Notes: generated by a model not told the origin, from the sequence alone. A stretch of 64,000 bases of DNA from Saprospiraceae bacterium (GCA_016710115.1 JADJLN010000009.1:62001-126000), one strand, 5' to 3'; shown: positions 38,360 to 49,330, numbered from the stretch's first letter. Numbers and translations: made by a program.

Positions 38360-38990
38360 CTCGAAAAGAAAATGCTGGTGAGACACCAGCACCAACGTCA
38401 TCCTTTTTTATGACATATCATGCCACTGAAGTTGGCACGAGAGTCTCACTCGCATCTTCCTATTGTGCGATTGCTTACCGCAACAGCGAAGGCGCTGTCT
38501 GATCTCGATTTGTTTTCAGATGCCGGTGAGACACCGGAGAATACAGGATGCTGGTGAGACACCAGCACCAACATTTTTCTTTTATCGGTCAGAAGCTGCC
38601 CTTGCTGTTGGCACGAGTGTCTCACTAGCACCTCATTATTGTGCGATTGCTCACCGTAACAGCAAAGACGCTGCCTGATCTCGATTCGTTTTCAAATGCC
38701 GGTGAGACACTGTCAAAATACAGGATGCTGGTGAGACACCAGCACTAACGTTCTGATTTTTTAGGCCTTCACACCCACCCCTTGTTGGTACGAGTGTCTC
38801 ACTCGTACCTCGCTATTGTGCGGTGTCCCACCGCAGCAGCGAAGACACTGCCTGATCTCGATTTGTTTTCAAATGCCGGTGAGACACCGGAGAATACAGG
38901 TTGACTGTAATACATCAGCACCAACGTTCTGATTTTGCATTCTATCATTCCCGCTTCCGGTTGGTACGAGTGTCCTGTTCGTTTTGAACC
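38360..38990 (+). repeat. REP-like array, right of RAYT (about 3.5 units)
   Basis: Same units as the left array, in the same orientation, with GCCGGTGAGACACCGG-type palindromes starting at about 38522, 38698 and 38875, plus a partial first unit starting at 38373 (TGCTGGTGAGACACCAGCA). Spacing is about 176 bp. The last unit is degenerate after 38890. The region 38239-38360 holds nothing else recognisable, and neither does 38990-39216 upstream of the response regulator. Confidence 0.85.
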
Positions 38991-39216
38991 CCGGCGAGTA
39001 TAGTCCGGAGGAAATTTTTCCCATTGACTGTTCGGCTCGGCTGTTCAATGGATTTTAAGGGATTTAAAGATACGGATCAGGGGATAATGTGCATCTTTGG
39101 TTGACTGCAGGGCAAAATGTGTTTGGCAAACAAACTCCCTGTCTACAAGGGATTGGCTATTCGACATTGTCGATGACATGCATCGCCGATTCAACGCCCT
39201 GAAAAAATGCTGGATC

Positions 39217-39893
39217 ATGCGTATTCTGCTGGTAGAAGATGAGATGGCTATTGCCCGTTTTATCACGGAGGGACTGGAGGAAGAAGGATTTTCCGTCGAT
39301 GTGGCACACAATGGAAAGGATGGTTTAAGACTTGCATTGGACGACAGTTCCATGTACGACCTGATCCTACTGGACTGGATGCTCCCGGGGATGAGTGGTA
39401 TCGAGATCTGCCGGGCTATCCGCCGGGAAGATCCAAGGATACCTATCCTCTTCCTGACAGCGAGAGATACGGTGGATGACGTGGTCTTCGGTCTGGAGAC
39501 CGGGGCAAACGATTACTTGCGAAAGCCATTTGCATTTGAGGAACTCCTGGCGGGATACGGGTATTGTTGCGAACCCCCGAAGGGATTCGTCATGTCTTTA
39601 CAGTGCGGGACATTGTCCTGGATGTGGAGGCGCACCAGGTCACCCGGGCCGGAGAGGAGGTAAAATTGACCCAGAAGGAATTCACTCTTCTCGAGTGGTT
39701 GTTGCGCGAGAAGGGGCGTGTTTGTCGACGGACTACGATCATTGAAAAAGTATGGGATATTCATTTCGATCATGACACCGGAGTGATTGATGTCTATATC
39801 AATTTCCTGCGCAAGAAATTGGATACACCGGACCAACCTTCCTTTATCGAAACGATCAGAGGAGTTGGTTACCGGGTAAAAGAAGAAGCATGA
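39217..39893 (+). CDS. OmpR-family response regulator (one frameshift)
   Basis: Start at 39217 (MRILLVEDEMAIARF). Receiver residues: the Glu-Asp pair in LVEDE, phosphoacceptor Asp in LILLDWMLPGMSG, Thr in LFLTARD and Lys in YLRKPFAFEELL. The frame breaks near 39550 (LLAG). One added base gives LLARIRVLLRTPEGIRHVFT and the C-terminal winged helix (VKLTQKEFTLLEWLL ... IETIRGVGYRV), total 225 residues. It overlaps the kinase gene by 4 bp (ATGA). Resembles CusR-like regulators of metal or envelope stress; the signal is unknown. Confidence 0.88.
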
Positions 39894-41271
39894 AACTGTC
39901 ATTCAGGAATCGGATAGCCTGGTTTTCGGCGTTCGCTGCCGCACTGACCATAGGCCTGGTATTCCTGGCCCTGTACGGTGTCGTATTCTGGACCGCCTAT
40001 CGTCATCTGGACAGTGATATCATCCAGGAAAAGCGTGAGGTCATGCGGAGTATCCAGTGGAAAAACGATTCGCTCCACATCAGTGATATGAAGGAATGGG
40101 AGGAGGAGGAACATCGGGAGATCGAAGTCAATCCGACCTTTCTACAGGTTGTCGACCTGGATGGGAGGGTACTCTTTCGTTCTGCCAACCTGCAACTGGA
40201 CACGCTACACCATCAGCCCTTCCACCTGTCCAATCAATATGTGAACAGTCTGATCGGGGTCAAGCGGATCAGACAGGGTCAATTCCCCGTCATTAATCCA
40301 GCAGGGGTCATGATGGGTCAGTTGATCGTCGGGATCTCTCGCGAAGAGTCGGCCATTATCCTGGACAACCTCCGTCAAGTCCTGCTGGTTTCCTTTCCCT
40401 TGATGTTACTCATCCTGTTTATCGCCACCTCCATTGCGGCTGCAAAGGGGATCGCTCCCGTCCAACACTTGATCCATTCAGCTCAAACCATCGGAGATGC
40501 CGACTTTCACTCCCGTCTTCCGCTGCCGGAAAATCAGGATGAATTGTACCAACTGGCCATGACCATCAATGCACTCCTGCACCGGATCGACCAGGTGTCC
40601 AGCGGGAGAAACAGTTCACATCAGATGCATCCCACGAGATCCGAACGCCTCTCACGGCCATACGGGGCACCCTGGAGGTCCTCCTTCGAAAACCGAGGGA
40701 ACAAGAATATTACCAAGAGAAAGTCAAGGGAGTGATCCAGGAGGTCGACCGGATACAGAACATGCTCGATCAACTCCTTCAACTGGCACGGCTGGAAAAT
40801 GGCAGTGTGGCGACAAATGCCCGGGATATCGATCTGGTGCTCTTTCTTCAGGACCTGAGGTCTGACTGGACAGCCCGCCTGGAGGAGCGACAGATGCAGA
40901 TGAGCATAGATATTCCCTCTGCGGTCCAGATCCATACCGATGCAACGCTCTTGACGCTGATCCTGGACAACTTGATCAGCAATGCGTGGAAATATGGCCG
41001 GGAAGGCGGAAAGATCGTCCTGAGCTGGCATGCTGCGTATCGACAACTGTCCGTGAGCGATGATGGTCCGGGTATTCATGCCTCGCATATGGCCCAGGTC
41101 TTCGACCGATTCTATCGACTTGACGATTCCAGAAGTTCATCCGTGCCCGGGGCAGGGCTGGGGCTATCCATCGCCCGGAAACTGGCGGAAGTCCTCGGTC
41201 TGGGTCTCCGCCTCGTCAGCCGCGAAGGGGAAGGGACCTCCTTTATCCTGGATTTCCACGATAAAGGATGA
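39890..41271 (+). CDS. Sensor histidine kinase partner (one frameshift)
   Basis: Two transmembrane helices (IAWFSAFAAALTIGLVFLAL and VLLVSFPLMLLILFIATSIA) flank a periplasmic sensor of about 130 residues, followed by HAMP (KGIAPVQHLIHSAQTIGDAD). The HisKA site FTSDASHEIRTPLTAIRGTL appears after adding one T near 40597 (QVFQREKQ). HATPase boxes follow: NLISNAWKYG, SDDGPGI and GAGLGLSIARKL. Repaired length is 460 residues. It phosphorylates the adjacent regulator. Confidence 0.88.
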
Positions 41272-41515
41272 TATCCGGCTCGGGTTCAGCGCATACCCCC
41301 GCAGGGTAGGTTTTAAGCGAATTTTGAGAAAGTCTGAAGGTGCCTTTAAGGAGGACACAACCATCTTTGATCCATTGGTTCGGCACTATGAAACCAGCCA
41401 GATTGAGACGAACATACTGGGCGGATTTCACATGTGTGAACCGCGAGTATGCCAACCTGGAAGAGCAGCCAGCCGGACCGGGATCATTGATTTGTCACTC
41501 TTTAAATCGTTGAAT

Positions 41516-41858
41516 ATGCGTATGTACATGTTGATTGTGTCACTCATTCTCCTGGGAGGATGGCATGTGACGGCTCAGACACCACCCACAACCACACCCA
41601 TTGTACAGCCCGATGAGAGTTGGGTACTGAAGGACTATCCTCAGGCTAAAAAACATTCGTTGGCATCACGAGAAGAAGGAAGCCATGTATGAATGTGAAT
41701 TCATGGATCAAGGGCGGGAGAAGAAGATTTACTTTGACTATACCGGTCAACAGATCAGAACAAGGAAAGAACGGAAGGAGCGGCTGCATCGTCCTGAGTC
41801 GAACCGACTGAAAAACCATTCCCAGGATGATGATGATGCCGACGGGGATACTCATTGA
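41516..41858 (+). CDS. Small secreted PepSY-like protein (one frameshift)
   Basis: Start at 41516 or 41522 gives a signal peptide (MYMLIVSLILLGGWHVTAQ). Removing one T near 41663 joins DYPQAKKHS to WHHEKKEAMYECEFMDQGRE and KKIYFDYTGQQ, for about 113 residues. The alternation resembles PepSY-like (BLIP-type) periplasmic proteins that are often found beside envelope two-component systems. It ends in an acidic DDDDAD tail. Weak family evidence. Confidence 0.5.
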
Positions 41859-41908
41859 TCGACCGAAATTCTGACACGTTTTTCTTACATAACCATAATT
41901 CTAAACAA

Positions 41909-42403
41909 ATGAATCAGGCACATTGGCATCTGGTGTTGAATCACCTGCCCATCCTGGGCACATTATTCGGTATACTGGTCCTGCTGGCCGGATTTCTGGT
42001 CAAGCACGGATCCGTCAAGCAGACGGGATTGGGATTGTTTGTCTTTTCGGCCCTGATCGCCATTCCGGCATTTCTGACTGGCGAAGGTGCTGAGGATGCT
42101 GTGGAAGGACTGCCCGGAGTCGGGGAAAATCTGATCGAACGGCATGAGGACCTGGCCAATTTTTTCCTGTGGACGGTAATCGGTCTGGGTGTCCTGGCAC
42201 TGATCACCTTACTGGCTTCGCTGAATGGATGGAAAGCTGCATCTTTATTGAGCCTGCTCACCCTGTTGGTTGCTCTGGGCACAATGATACTGGCCCAGCA
42301 GGTCGGCACTTCGGGAGGCGAGATTCGCCATTCCGAGATCCGGGCGAATGCCGTTGGTCAGGGCACGCTCCCATATCAGGGAGGTGAACACGATGACGAT
42401 TAA
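41909..42403 (+). CDS. Four-helix membrane protein next to MbfA
   Basis: Start at 41909 (MNQAHWHLVLNHLPILG). The 164-residue protein has four hydrophobic segments (GTLFGILVLLAGFLV, LGLFVFSALIAIPAFLTG, FFLWTVIGLGVLALITLLAS, ASLLSLLTLLVALGTMILAQ). Conserved-looking His residues occur in AHWHLVLNH and in ERHEDLANFFLW, which could bind metal or haem as in DUF2231-like proteins. It overlaps the MbfA-like gene by 11 bp, so the two are coupled. Confidence 0.6.
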   Translation: MNQAHWHLVLNHLPILGTLFGILVLLAGFLVKHGSVKQTGLGLFVFSALIAIPAFLTGEGAEDAVEGLPGVGENLIERHEDLANFFLWTVIGLGVLALITLLASLNGWKAASLLSLLTLLVALGTMILAQQVGTSGGEIRHSEIRANAVGQGTLPYQGGEHDDD

Positions 42404-43536
42404 ACTAATCCCTATGCCAGTTCAACCCAATACAGGTGCTGCTTCTTCCCTGCAAACAGAAGTGGATGCCGCTTACCTCTACCAGCAAATTGCTCAGGCA
42501 GAGCAGGATCCCGGCATTGCCGGGATCTTTGTTCATCTGTCAGAGATCGAAAAGGGCCATGCCTGTGCCATGCAGGATGCCTTGCAGAAGAAGGGCATTT
42601 CGATCGGCTTGCCGCCACCCTCGTGGCGGGCAGGATCTGGACCGGATCGGACGGATCTTCGGCTATGACTACATCATCGGAGTGATGATGCAGACGGAAA
42701 AGAGTATTACCAGTGCCACCATTGTACAGAAGAAGGCCGCTAACCTCCAGGTCACTGGTGCTGAATCCAGCCATGTCCGTATTCTTCAGCACTTGATCCA
42801 GGGCCGGCAAGGTATTGCAGGAGAAGAGTTGTCCCGGATCGAAGGGCGTCACAAGACGATCGGGGGCAATGCGCTTCGAGCTGCCGTCCTGGGCGCTAAT
42901 GATGGCCTGGTGTCCAATCTGAGTTTGGTGATGGGGGTAGCTGGTGCCACTGGAGGCAACCAGGCCATCTTGCTGGCCGGTTCTGCAGGCTTGCTGGCCG
43001 GAGCCCTGTCCATGGCATTGGGCGAATGGATCTCGGTGAAAAGCTCACAGGAACTTTATGAGAATCAGATGCAGCAGGAGATGACCGAACTGGAAACCAA
43101 TCCGGAAGGAGAGCGCAAGGAGATCGCTCTGATCTACATGGCGAAAGGGATTCCAGAGGACCAGTCCATGCAGATGGCAAGCGAGATTATGAAGGATACA
43201 AACAAAGCCCATGCATTGCTCGTCCGGGAAGAACTGGGGATCAATGCCGAGGAATTGAAGGGTTCGGCCATGGAAGCGGCGGTTTCCTCCTTTGTCCTGT
43301 TTGCCATCGGGGCCATCCTACCGGTATTGCCGTTCTTCTTTCTCAGCGGTCCGACCGGGATCGTCGTCAGTGCGATCGCCAGTGCGGGCGGCCTCTTCCT
43401 GATCGGAGGGGCAATCACGCTTTTTACTGGAAAAGGCTTGTGGTTTTCCGGTGGCCGCCAGGTGCTATTCGGTTTGGCAGCAGCGACCATTACCTATGGT
43501 GTAGGCCATCTGATCGGCGTTTCTATTGCAGGATAA
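42393..43536 (+). CDS. MbfA-like iron exporter: ferritin-like plus VIT1 domains (one frameshift)
   Basis: The N-terminal domain (about 15-130) is a rubrerythrin/ferritin-like four-helix bundle with Glu ligands in LQTEVDAAYLYQ and HLSEIEKGHACAM. The C-terminal domain is VIT1/CCC1-like: GGNALRAAVLGANDGLVSN, LAGALSMALGEWISVKSSQE and three more helices to GHLIGVSIAG. This fusion is the MbfA type, which senses and exports Fe2+ or Mn2+ across the inner membrane. Dropping one G from the GGG run near 42630 joins PSWR to QDLDRIGRIFGYDYIIG and gives 380 residues. Confidence 0.85.
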
Positions 43537-43563
43537 GGTAGATTTGTGGAAAGAAACTGACTC

Positions 43564-44493
43564 ATGTCTACCTATTCCCTGGCCATACACGGTGGTGCCG
43601 GTACGATACTCAAACACGAGATGTCACCCGAAAAAGAAGTCGCTTACACCCTGGCATTACAAGCCGCACTGCAAGCCGGTGAAGAGATTCTCCGCCAGGG
43701 CGGCGCAGCCCTTGATGCGGTCATGGCAGCAGTGACCAGCCTGGAGGATTGCCCGCTGTTCAATGCCGGACGTGGGTCGGTCTTTAATGCCGCCGGTGGA
43801 CATGAAATGGATGCCTCCATCATGGATGGCAGCAACCGGATGGCGGGGGCAGTGGCCGGAATTCATGGGATCCGAAATCCCATTCGTCTGGCCCGGGAAG
43901 TGATGGACCACACCGAACATGTCCTCTTGATCGGAGACGGAGCCCTGGCCTTTGCCGATGCCCGCGGATACGAACGGATGCCAGCCGAATACTTCCACGA
44001 CGATTTTCGCTTCGCCCAGTGGCAAGATGTAAAAGGTACAGAAGCAATTCAGCTCGACCATACCATCAAGGACCGGAAATTCGGTACCGTCGGAGCAGTG
44101 GCGCTCGACAGTCGTGGACATCTGGCGGCGGGCACATCGACCGGTGGAATGACAAATAAAAAATACGGTCGTGTCGGTGACAGCCCGGTGATCGGTGCCG
44201 GCACCTGGGCCTGGGACCGCACGTGTGCCGTTTCGTGTACAGGTAGCGGTGAATTCTTCCTCCGCGGGGTCGTTGCCTATGATGTGTCCTGTCTGATGGA
44301 ATACAAGGGTCTGTCCCTGCAAGCTGCATGTGATGAAGTCATCCACCATCGACTGCCGGAGATCCAGGGTGATGGGGGATTGATCGCAGTGGATGCCCAA
44401 GGGAATATCGCCATGCCGTTCAACACGGAAGGGATGTACCGGGCGAGTGTCAAATCAGGGCTAGACCGGTTTGTGGGCATTTACGGGGAGTAG
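43564..44493 (+). CDS. iaaA: Isoaspartyl peptidase / L-asparaginase (plant-type, Ntn hydrolase)
   Basis: A complete 309-residue precursor. It opens YSLAIHGGAGTI and has LFNAGRGSVFNAAGGHEMDA, both diagnostic. Autocleavage occurs before the nucleophilic Thr in RKFGTVGAVALDSRGHLAAG, followed by TSTGGMTNKKYGRVGDSP and the GSGEFFLRG site. It removes isoaspartyl residues from peptides and hydrolyses asparagine. There is no signal peptide. The gene lies 28 bp downstream of the MbfA-like gene, and the only notable sequence between it and pssA is a dispersed repeat. Confidence 0.93.
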   Translation: MSTYSLAIHGGAGTILKHEMSPEKEVAYTLALQAALQAGEEILRQGGAALDAVMAAVTSLEDCPLFNAGRGSVFNAAGGHEMDASIMDGSNRMAGAVAGIHGIRNPIRLAREVMDHTEHVLLIGDGALAFADARGYERMPAEYFHDDFRFAQWQDVKGTEAIQLDHTIKDRKFGTVGAVALDSRGHLAAGTSTGGMTNKKYGRVGDSPVIGAGTWAWDRTCAVSCTGSGEFFLRGVVAYDVSCLMEYKGLSLQAACDEVIHHRLPEIQGDGGLIAVDAQGNIAMPFNTEGMYRASVKSGLDRFVGIYGE

Positions 44494-44574
44494 GACTGGT
44501 GTTGGGTGTTGGGTATTGGGCGCCTGAAATGGAATGTTCGTTTTCAGGGTTGGACACCAGATTGGTGGGGTAAA

Positions 44575-44745
44575 GCATTACCTGCGTTCAGGGACTCACC
44601 CTACCCCAGGGTTCATCTCCTTCGGCGATTGAAAAACCCTGGGCTACATCCGTTTCAAAATGTGGGGTTGACATCCAAGTCTGATCATTCTCATAACCTC
44701 CAAACTTCTCCTCAACTCCTCCCCTCCTTAACTCCATAACTTATC
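44575..44745. repeat. Dispersed intergenic repeat, copy 1
   Basis: About 170 bp in the gap before pssA. It contains CCAGGGTT ... AACCCTGGGCTA as an inverted pair, then GATCATTCTCATAACCTCC and AAACTTCTCCTC...CCTCCTTAACTCC. A second copy lies at 50676-50833. Identical words fill more than half of the length. Confidence 0.75.
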
Positions 44746-44768
44746 CGTCCACATCGTACCTTCATGAA

Positions 44769-45452
44769 ATGATCAAACTCAAGATCGCCGACCTCTTTAC
44801 CCTGGGCAATCTCGCTGCCGGATTTATCTCCATTCTCACCGATGATATCCACCTGGCCGCTGGATTGATCGTACTGGGAGCGAGCTTTGATGTCCTTGAC
44901 GGATTGATCGCCCGGGCAATGAACCAGCAGTCGGAACTGGGCAAACAACTGGACTCCCTGGCGGATATGGTCACCTTCGGCGTCGCCCCGGCCATCCTGT
45001 TTTATCAATTATTACCGGCAGGCTTACTGACCACCATCGTCTGTACACTCATCCCGGTTTTCAGTGCCTGGCGCCTGGCTATGTTCAACCTGCTCCCTGC
45101 TCAGCCCCATTTTGTCGGCCTTCCTACTCCGGCCAATGCACTGTGGTATGTCGGTCTTGCGCTCTGGATGTCCAATCCACCTGAATTTCTGGAATATGTG
45201 CCGACAACATCTGTGCTGATGATCTTGTCTGTCATCCTCAGCGCGCTCATGGTGAGCTCGATCACCTTCCCGGCGTTAAAGTCCAGGGAAACCTTTGCCC
45301 GCGATAAACGTGTCTTCCTGGCGGGACTGGCCGGACTTGTCCTGGCGATCCTTTGTGGTCAGTTGAATATGGCGATCAACAGTTTTCTGGCCTTTTTTAT
45401 CCTGGCCTCCTGCATTTCGTCCTGGAGGCGTCACTCACGTGAATTCAACTGA
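44769..45452 (+). CDS. pssA: CDP-diacylglycerol--serine O-phosphatidyltransferase
   Basis: A 227-residue inner-membrane enzyme making phosphatidylserine, the precursor of phosphatidylethanolamine. The CDP-alcohol phosphotransferase signature is complete: DVLDGLIARAMNQQSE then LGKQLDSLADMVTFGVAP (D-x2-D-G-x2-A-R ... G-x3-D-x3-D). Six or more hydrophobic helices follow. Length and the opening IADLFTLGNLAAGF match bacterial PssA. Frame intact. Confidence 0.93.
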   Translation: MIKLKIADLFTLGNLAAGFISILTDDIHLAAGLIVLGASFDVLDGLIARAMNQQSELGKQLDSLADMVTFGVAPAILFYQLLPAGLLTTIVCTLIPVFSAWRLAMFNLLPAQPHFVGLPTPANALWYVGLALWMSNPPEFLEYVPTTSVLMILSVILSALMVSSITFPALKSRETFARDKRVFLAGLAGLVLAILCGQLNMAINSFLAFFILASCISSWRRHSREFN

Positions 45453-45494
45453 ATTCAATATCTTTCGCCATCCATTACCCCTAAAATTTTACCA

Positions 45495-46510
45495 ATGCGC
45501 ATTCTGAAAATTCTCGGATTTCTGATCCTGGGACTGATCGCTCTGTTCCTGATCCTGGGACTTGTACTACCGAAAGACTATGAAGTTTCACGGGATGTCG
45601 TGATCGATGCACCTGCTTCGTTTGTCTTCAACCATGTTGCATCACTCAAAGCAGCGGACGCATGGTCGCCATGGGGCGACAAAGACACCAACCAGACCGT
45701 AACCTATGAAGGTGAAGACGGCGCCGTAGGCTCAACCCAGCACTGGAGTGGCAATGACGATGTCGGTGAAGGCATCCAAACCATCACCGCCGTGGACCCC
45801 AACCGTCGTGTTGATACCCATCTGAAATTCATTCGCCCCTGGGAATCGGAATCCGATGCCTACATCACACTGGATTCAACCGAAGCCGGCACCCGAGTAA
45901 CCTGGGGCTTCAAGGGAACCACCCCCTTCCCTGGAATGTCATGGGCCTGTTCATGAATATGGACAAAATGCTTGGTGGAGAATTTGAAAAGGGCCTTTCC
46001 CGTCTGAAGGAACAGGTGGACGCCGCCGCCTTGGCTCCGACCTATGATGGTTTTACCATCCAGACTATCGACCTCGAACCGCGGATTTATATCGCCCATC
46101 GCGAAGTTGTGTCCTGGAGCAATATGGGTGCCTTCTTTCAGACCCATATGCCCGGCATCTATCGTGCAGCCATGGGCGCCGGTGCAACCATGGCTGGCAC
46201 GCCCGCAGGGTTGTATTTCGAATGGGATGAAGTCAATCAGTCTGCAGACATGGCTACTGCTGTACCGGTAGCAGCCGCTGTAACTGTAAAAGGTGCCTCG
46301 ATCGTCGAGGTGCCCGCGGGTAAAGCCAAGGTGATCGATTATTATGGCGCCTACGAAGGCTCCGGAGCTGCTCACGAAGCCATGGAAAAGTACTTTACCG
46401 AATTTGGAATCGAAGGCACTGCTCCCGTGATTGAGGAGTACGTGACCGATCCGTCGACCGAGCCGGATACCAGCAAATGGCTGACCCGGGTGATCTATCC
46501 GATCAAATAA
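45495..46510 (+). CDS. SRPBCC / GyrI-like effector-binding membrane protein (one frameshift)
   Basis: An N-terminal membrane anchor (ILKILGFLILGLIALFLILG) is followed by an SRPBCC (START-like) domain: VSRDVVIDAPASFVFNHVAS, WSPWGDKD, VTYEGEDGAVGSTQHWSGND. Adding one C near 45928 joins TTPFPWNVMGLFMNMDKMLG to the C-terminal GyrI-like/AraC effector-binding domain (IYIAHREVVSWSNMGAFF ... KAKVIDYYGAYEGSG), giving 338 residues. This two-domain architecture is common in Bacteroidota; ligand unknown. Confidence 0.75.
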
Positions 46511-46538
46511 ATCCGGATCCAATAACAGAATTCTACCA

Positions 46539-46572
46539 GGCGGCAAGGGATAATCTCTTGCCGCCTTTTTTT
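46539..46572 (+). terminator. Intrinsic terminator
   Basis: GGCGGCAAG, a 9-base loop and CTTGCCGCC, followed by seven Ts, 28 bp after the stop of the SRPBCC gene. Confidence 0.85.
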
Positions 46573-46618
46573 ATGCTGCAGAAGCCGTAACTTTGGAATG
46601 GTAAACTCGAACAAACCC

Positions 46619-49268
46619 ATGCGCTTCCTTTTCCTTCTGGTGATCCTCACCACACCCTTCCTCCTGTCCGGACAGAATGCCAATGATGCAAAACAATCCG
46701 TCATTATTCAGGCAGATATTCAGACTGATCCGCCGGCAATCACCCTGAAATGGAAGGAAGACCTCCAGAATTCGGGATACACTATTTACCGCAAATTGAA
46801 GGATAATCAATCTGGCCAGTCCGAAAGGAAATGCCATGTCCTTCGAAACCTCCTGGACGGATACGACAGTGGTTGTTGGCCAGGCGTATGAATATCGCAT
46901 TCTCAAAAGCCTGGCCGGATACGGCGGAGGATCCAGCAGTGGATATATCTATGCCGGAATAGAAGCTCCGGCCACCCACCTGCGGGGTGCCTGTCTGGTG
47001 GTGATCGACAGCACCTTTAAATCCAGTCTTGCCGCTGAGATCAATACCCTTCTGACCGATATTCGCCAGGATGGATGGCGTGTTCAAGCCCTCTATGTTG
47101 ACCGGAATGATCCGGTGACAACAATAAAGGATCAGATCAAGACATGGGCCAACGGGGAGTCTGCGTCCAACAAAACACTCTTCCTCTTTGGCCATGTCCC
47201 CGTTCCCTATTCCGGATACATCGCTCCGGATGGCCACGTCCCGGATCATCAGGGTGCCTGGCCGGCCGATGGTTACTATGGCGATCTCGACGGGTTATGG
47301 ACCGACCAGTCTGTCAACACAGAAGTTCCCAACGATCCGCGAAATGACAATATCCCGGGAGATGGCAAATTCGACCAGAGCACATTTCCAACCAAGGTAG
47401 AATTGCAAATCGGTCGGGTGGATTTTGCAAATATGCCCGCTTTCGCTCAATCCGAAGAAGAGCTGCTGCGTCGCTACCTGAAGAAGGACCACGCCTGGCG
47501 CATCGGGATGGTACAGGCCGAAGAACGGGGACTGGTCCAGAACAATTTTGCCGGTTTTGCCGAAGGATTTGGCCAGAATGGCTGGAAGAATTTTGCCCCG
47601 ATGTTCGGAATTACAAATGTCACTGAATTGCCCTACCGCGCCACAATGCTGACCGACAGTTACCTCTGGTCGTATGGCTGCGGGGCTGGTTCTTATACTT
47701 CCGCCTCCGGTATTACCACGACGACGGAATTGGCTACTGACTCACTGCAATCCATTTTCACCATGGTCTTTGGATCCTATTTCGGTGATTGGGATCGGTC
47801 CAACAACCTGCTTCGTGCCACCATCGCCTCCGGATCCACGCTGACCAATGCCTGGGCCGCCCGTCCCAACTGGATGCTCCACCATATGGCTCTCGGTGAA
47901 CCTATCGGATTTGCCTCCCAGATCAGCATGAACAACAATGGGGCCATGTACCAGTCGGGCTACAGCCCGATGTCCATCCATATCTCCCTGATGGGTGACC
48001 CGACGTTGCGGATGCATGCGCTGCGTCAGGTGACCAATCTCACCGCTACGCCCAACAACCTGGATGTAGACCTGGAATGGGATGCCGTTGCAGGTTCCAT
48101 GGGGTATTTCATCTACAAGAAGAAAGCCAACGAACTCGATTATCTCCTCCTGAATACCGAACCGGTAACAGAGACACAATACACAGACGTTTGTTCCGGT
48201 CAGGGACTCACCGAATATCTGATAAAAGCCGTGGAGTTGCGTCAGACAGGAAGCGGCACCTATTACAACCTCAGCCAGGGTCGATCTGTCCTGATCGATA
48301 TCGATCAGAGTGGACTGACTGCTGTGGCCGCCTTTGTCGCAGTTCCCTATTTTGACGAAGTTTCCCTGGATAATGCATCCAGCAATGCCATATCTTATGA
48401 GTGGGATCTCGGTGACGGGATGAGCAGTGTGGAAGAAAGCCTGACCCATTTCTACTCGCTACCAGGTACCTACACCGTTTGTCTGAATGCCTTTGATGCC
48501 TGTTACAGCAACCTCTCCTGTCAGCAGATTCAAATAATCAACAACATGCCTCAGGTCGAAGCCAAGATTACCGATGCCGGTTGTTTTGGAACGTCAACCG
48601 GGGGTATCGAATTGACCCTGACCGGTGGGGCGCCCGGGCTGACATTCAACTGGGACAACGCACCGGATACGGACCCCGTTCTCGAAAATATTCCCGCAGG
48701 AGACTATTCCTGTACCATCCTGACAGAAACAGGAAAGACTGCCGTATTTGGTCCTTACACCGTTGGCCAGAACCCGGAAATCCTTGTACAAGCCACCTCG
48801 ACACCCGCCGATCCCGGTCAATCAAACGGAACAATCACGGCAACCGTGTTGGGGGGCTGCCCGCCATATACCTACGATTGGTCTAACGGAATGACAGATC
48901 CCGGTTTACCTGAACTGGCCGCGGGAGAATACTGTGTGACTGTGACAGATTGTCTGAGTTGCACTGTTGAAACGTGTGTGACGGTGCTGGAAACCAGCAG
49001 CCTGGCCAACCTGCCCGGTTTGCAGGAAGCCACGCTTTTCCCGAACCCGGCAAGTCTGGAAGCCAACCTGCATCTCCGTTTTGATCGGGACCAGTCTCTG
49101 CAACTTGACCTGCTCGATATGCTGGGTCAGGTGATCGACACAAAAAAATTGACCGGAACCACCATTCAGTCCGTGTGGTCACTGGGTGAATTACCTTCCG
49201 GCAATTACTGGATCCGCATACGCAGTCAGGAAGGTACCGGTATGATCGCTCTGGAGAAAACACACTGA
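46619..49268 (+). CDS. Large secreted C25-like protein with PKD, SprB-type repeats and T9SS domain (one frameshift)
   Basis: Start at 46619 (MRFLFLLVILTTPFLLSGQ signal). A fibronectin-III-like segment (TLKWKEDLQNSGYTIYRKL) continues after dropping one base near 46810 (NLASPKGNAMSFETSWTD). Residues about 120-470 resemble the caspase-like fold of gingipains (family C25): VVIDSTFKSSLAAEINTLL, LFLFGHVPVPYSGY, LQIGRVDFANM, MGDPTLRMHAL. At the expected catalytic His position the sequence is WSYGCGAGS rather than GHGS, and no Cys is seen in the next block (VFGSYFGDWD). It then has a PKD domain (YEWDLGDGMSSVEESLTHFY), two SprB-like repeats and a sorting domain. 882 residues. Confidence 0.75.
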
Positions 49269-49295
49269 TCGTGATCGGCTGATGGCCATCCTGGA

Positions 49296-49329
49296 AAAAG
49301 GCTGCTCCATTCCGGGCAGCCTTTTTTTA
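49296..49329. terminator. Bidirectional intrinsic terminator between convergent genes
   Basis: AAAAAGGCTGC, loop, GCAGCCTTTTTTT. The A-run upstream and T-run downstream let it serve both the rightward secreted protein and the leftward barrel gene ending at 49331. Confidence 0.85.
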
Positions 49330-49330
49330 T

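Noticed and set aside
37225..38990. A CRISPR array, because of regularly spaced repeats
   Set aside because: Units are about 175 bp, nearly identical throughout including the spacers, made of several palindromes, and centred on a RAYT gene; no cas gene is present.
38990..39216. A regulatory RNA upstream of the response regulator
   Set aside because: No conserved stem or known riboswitch pattern could be seen.
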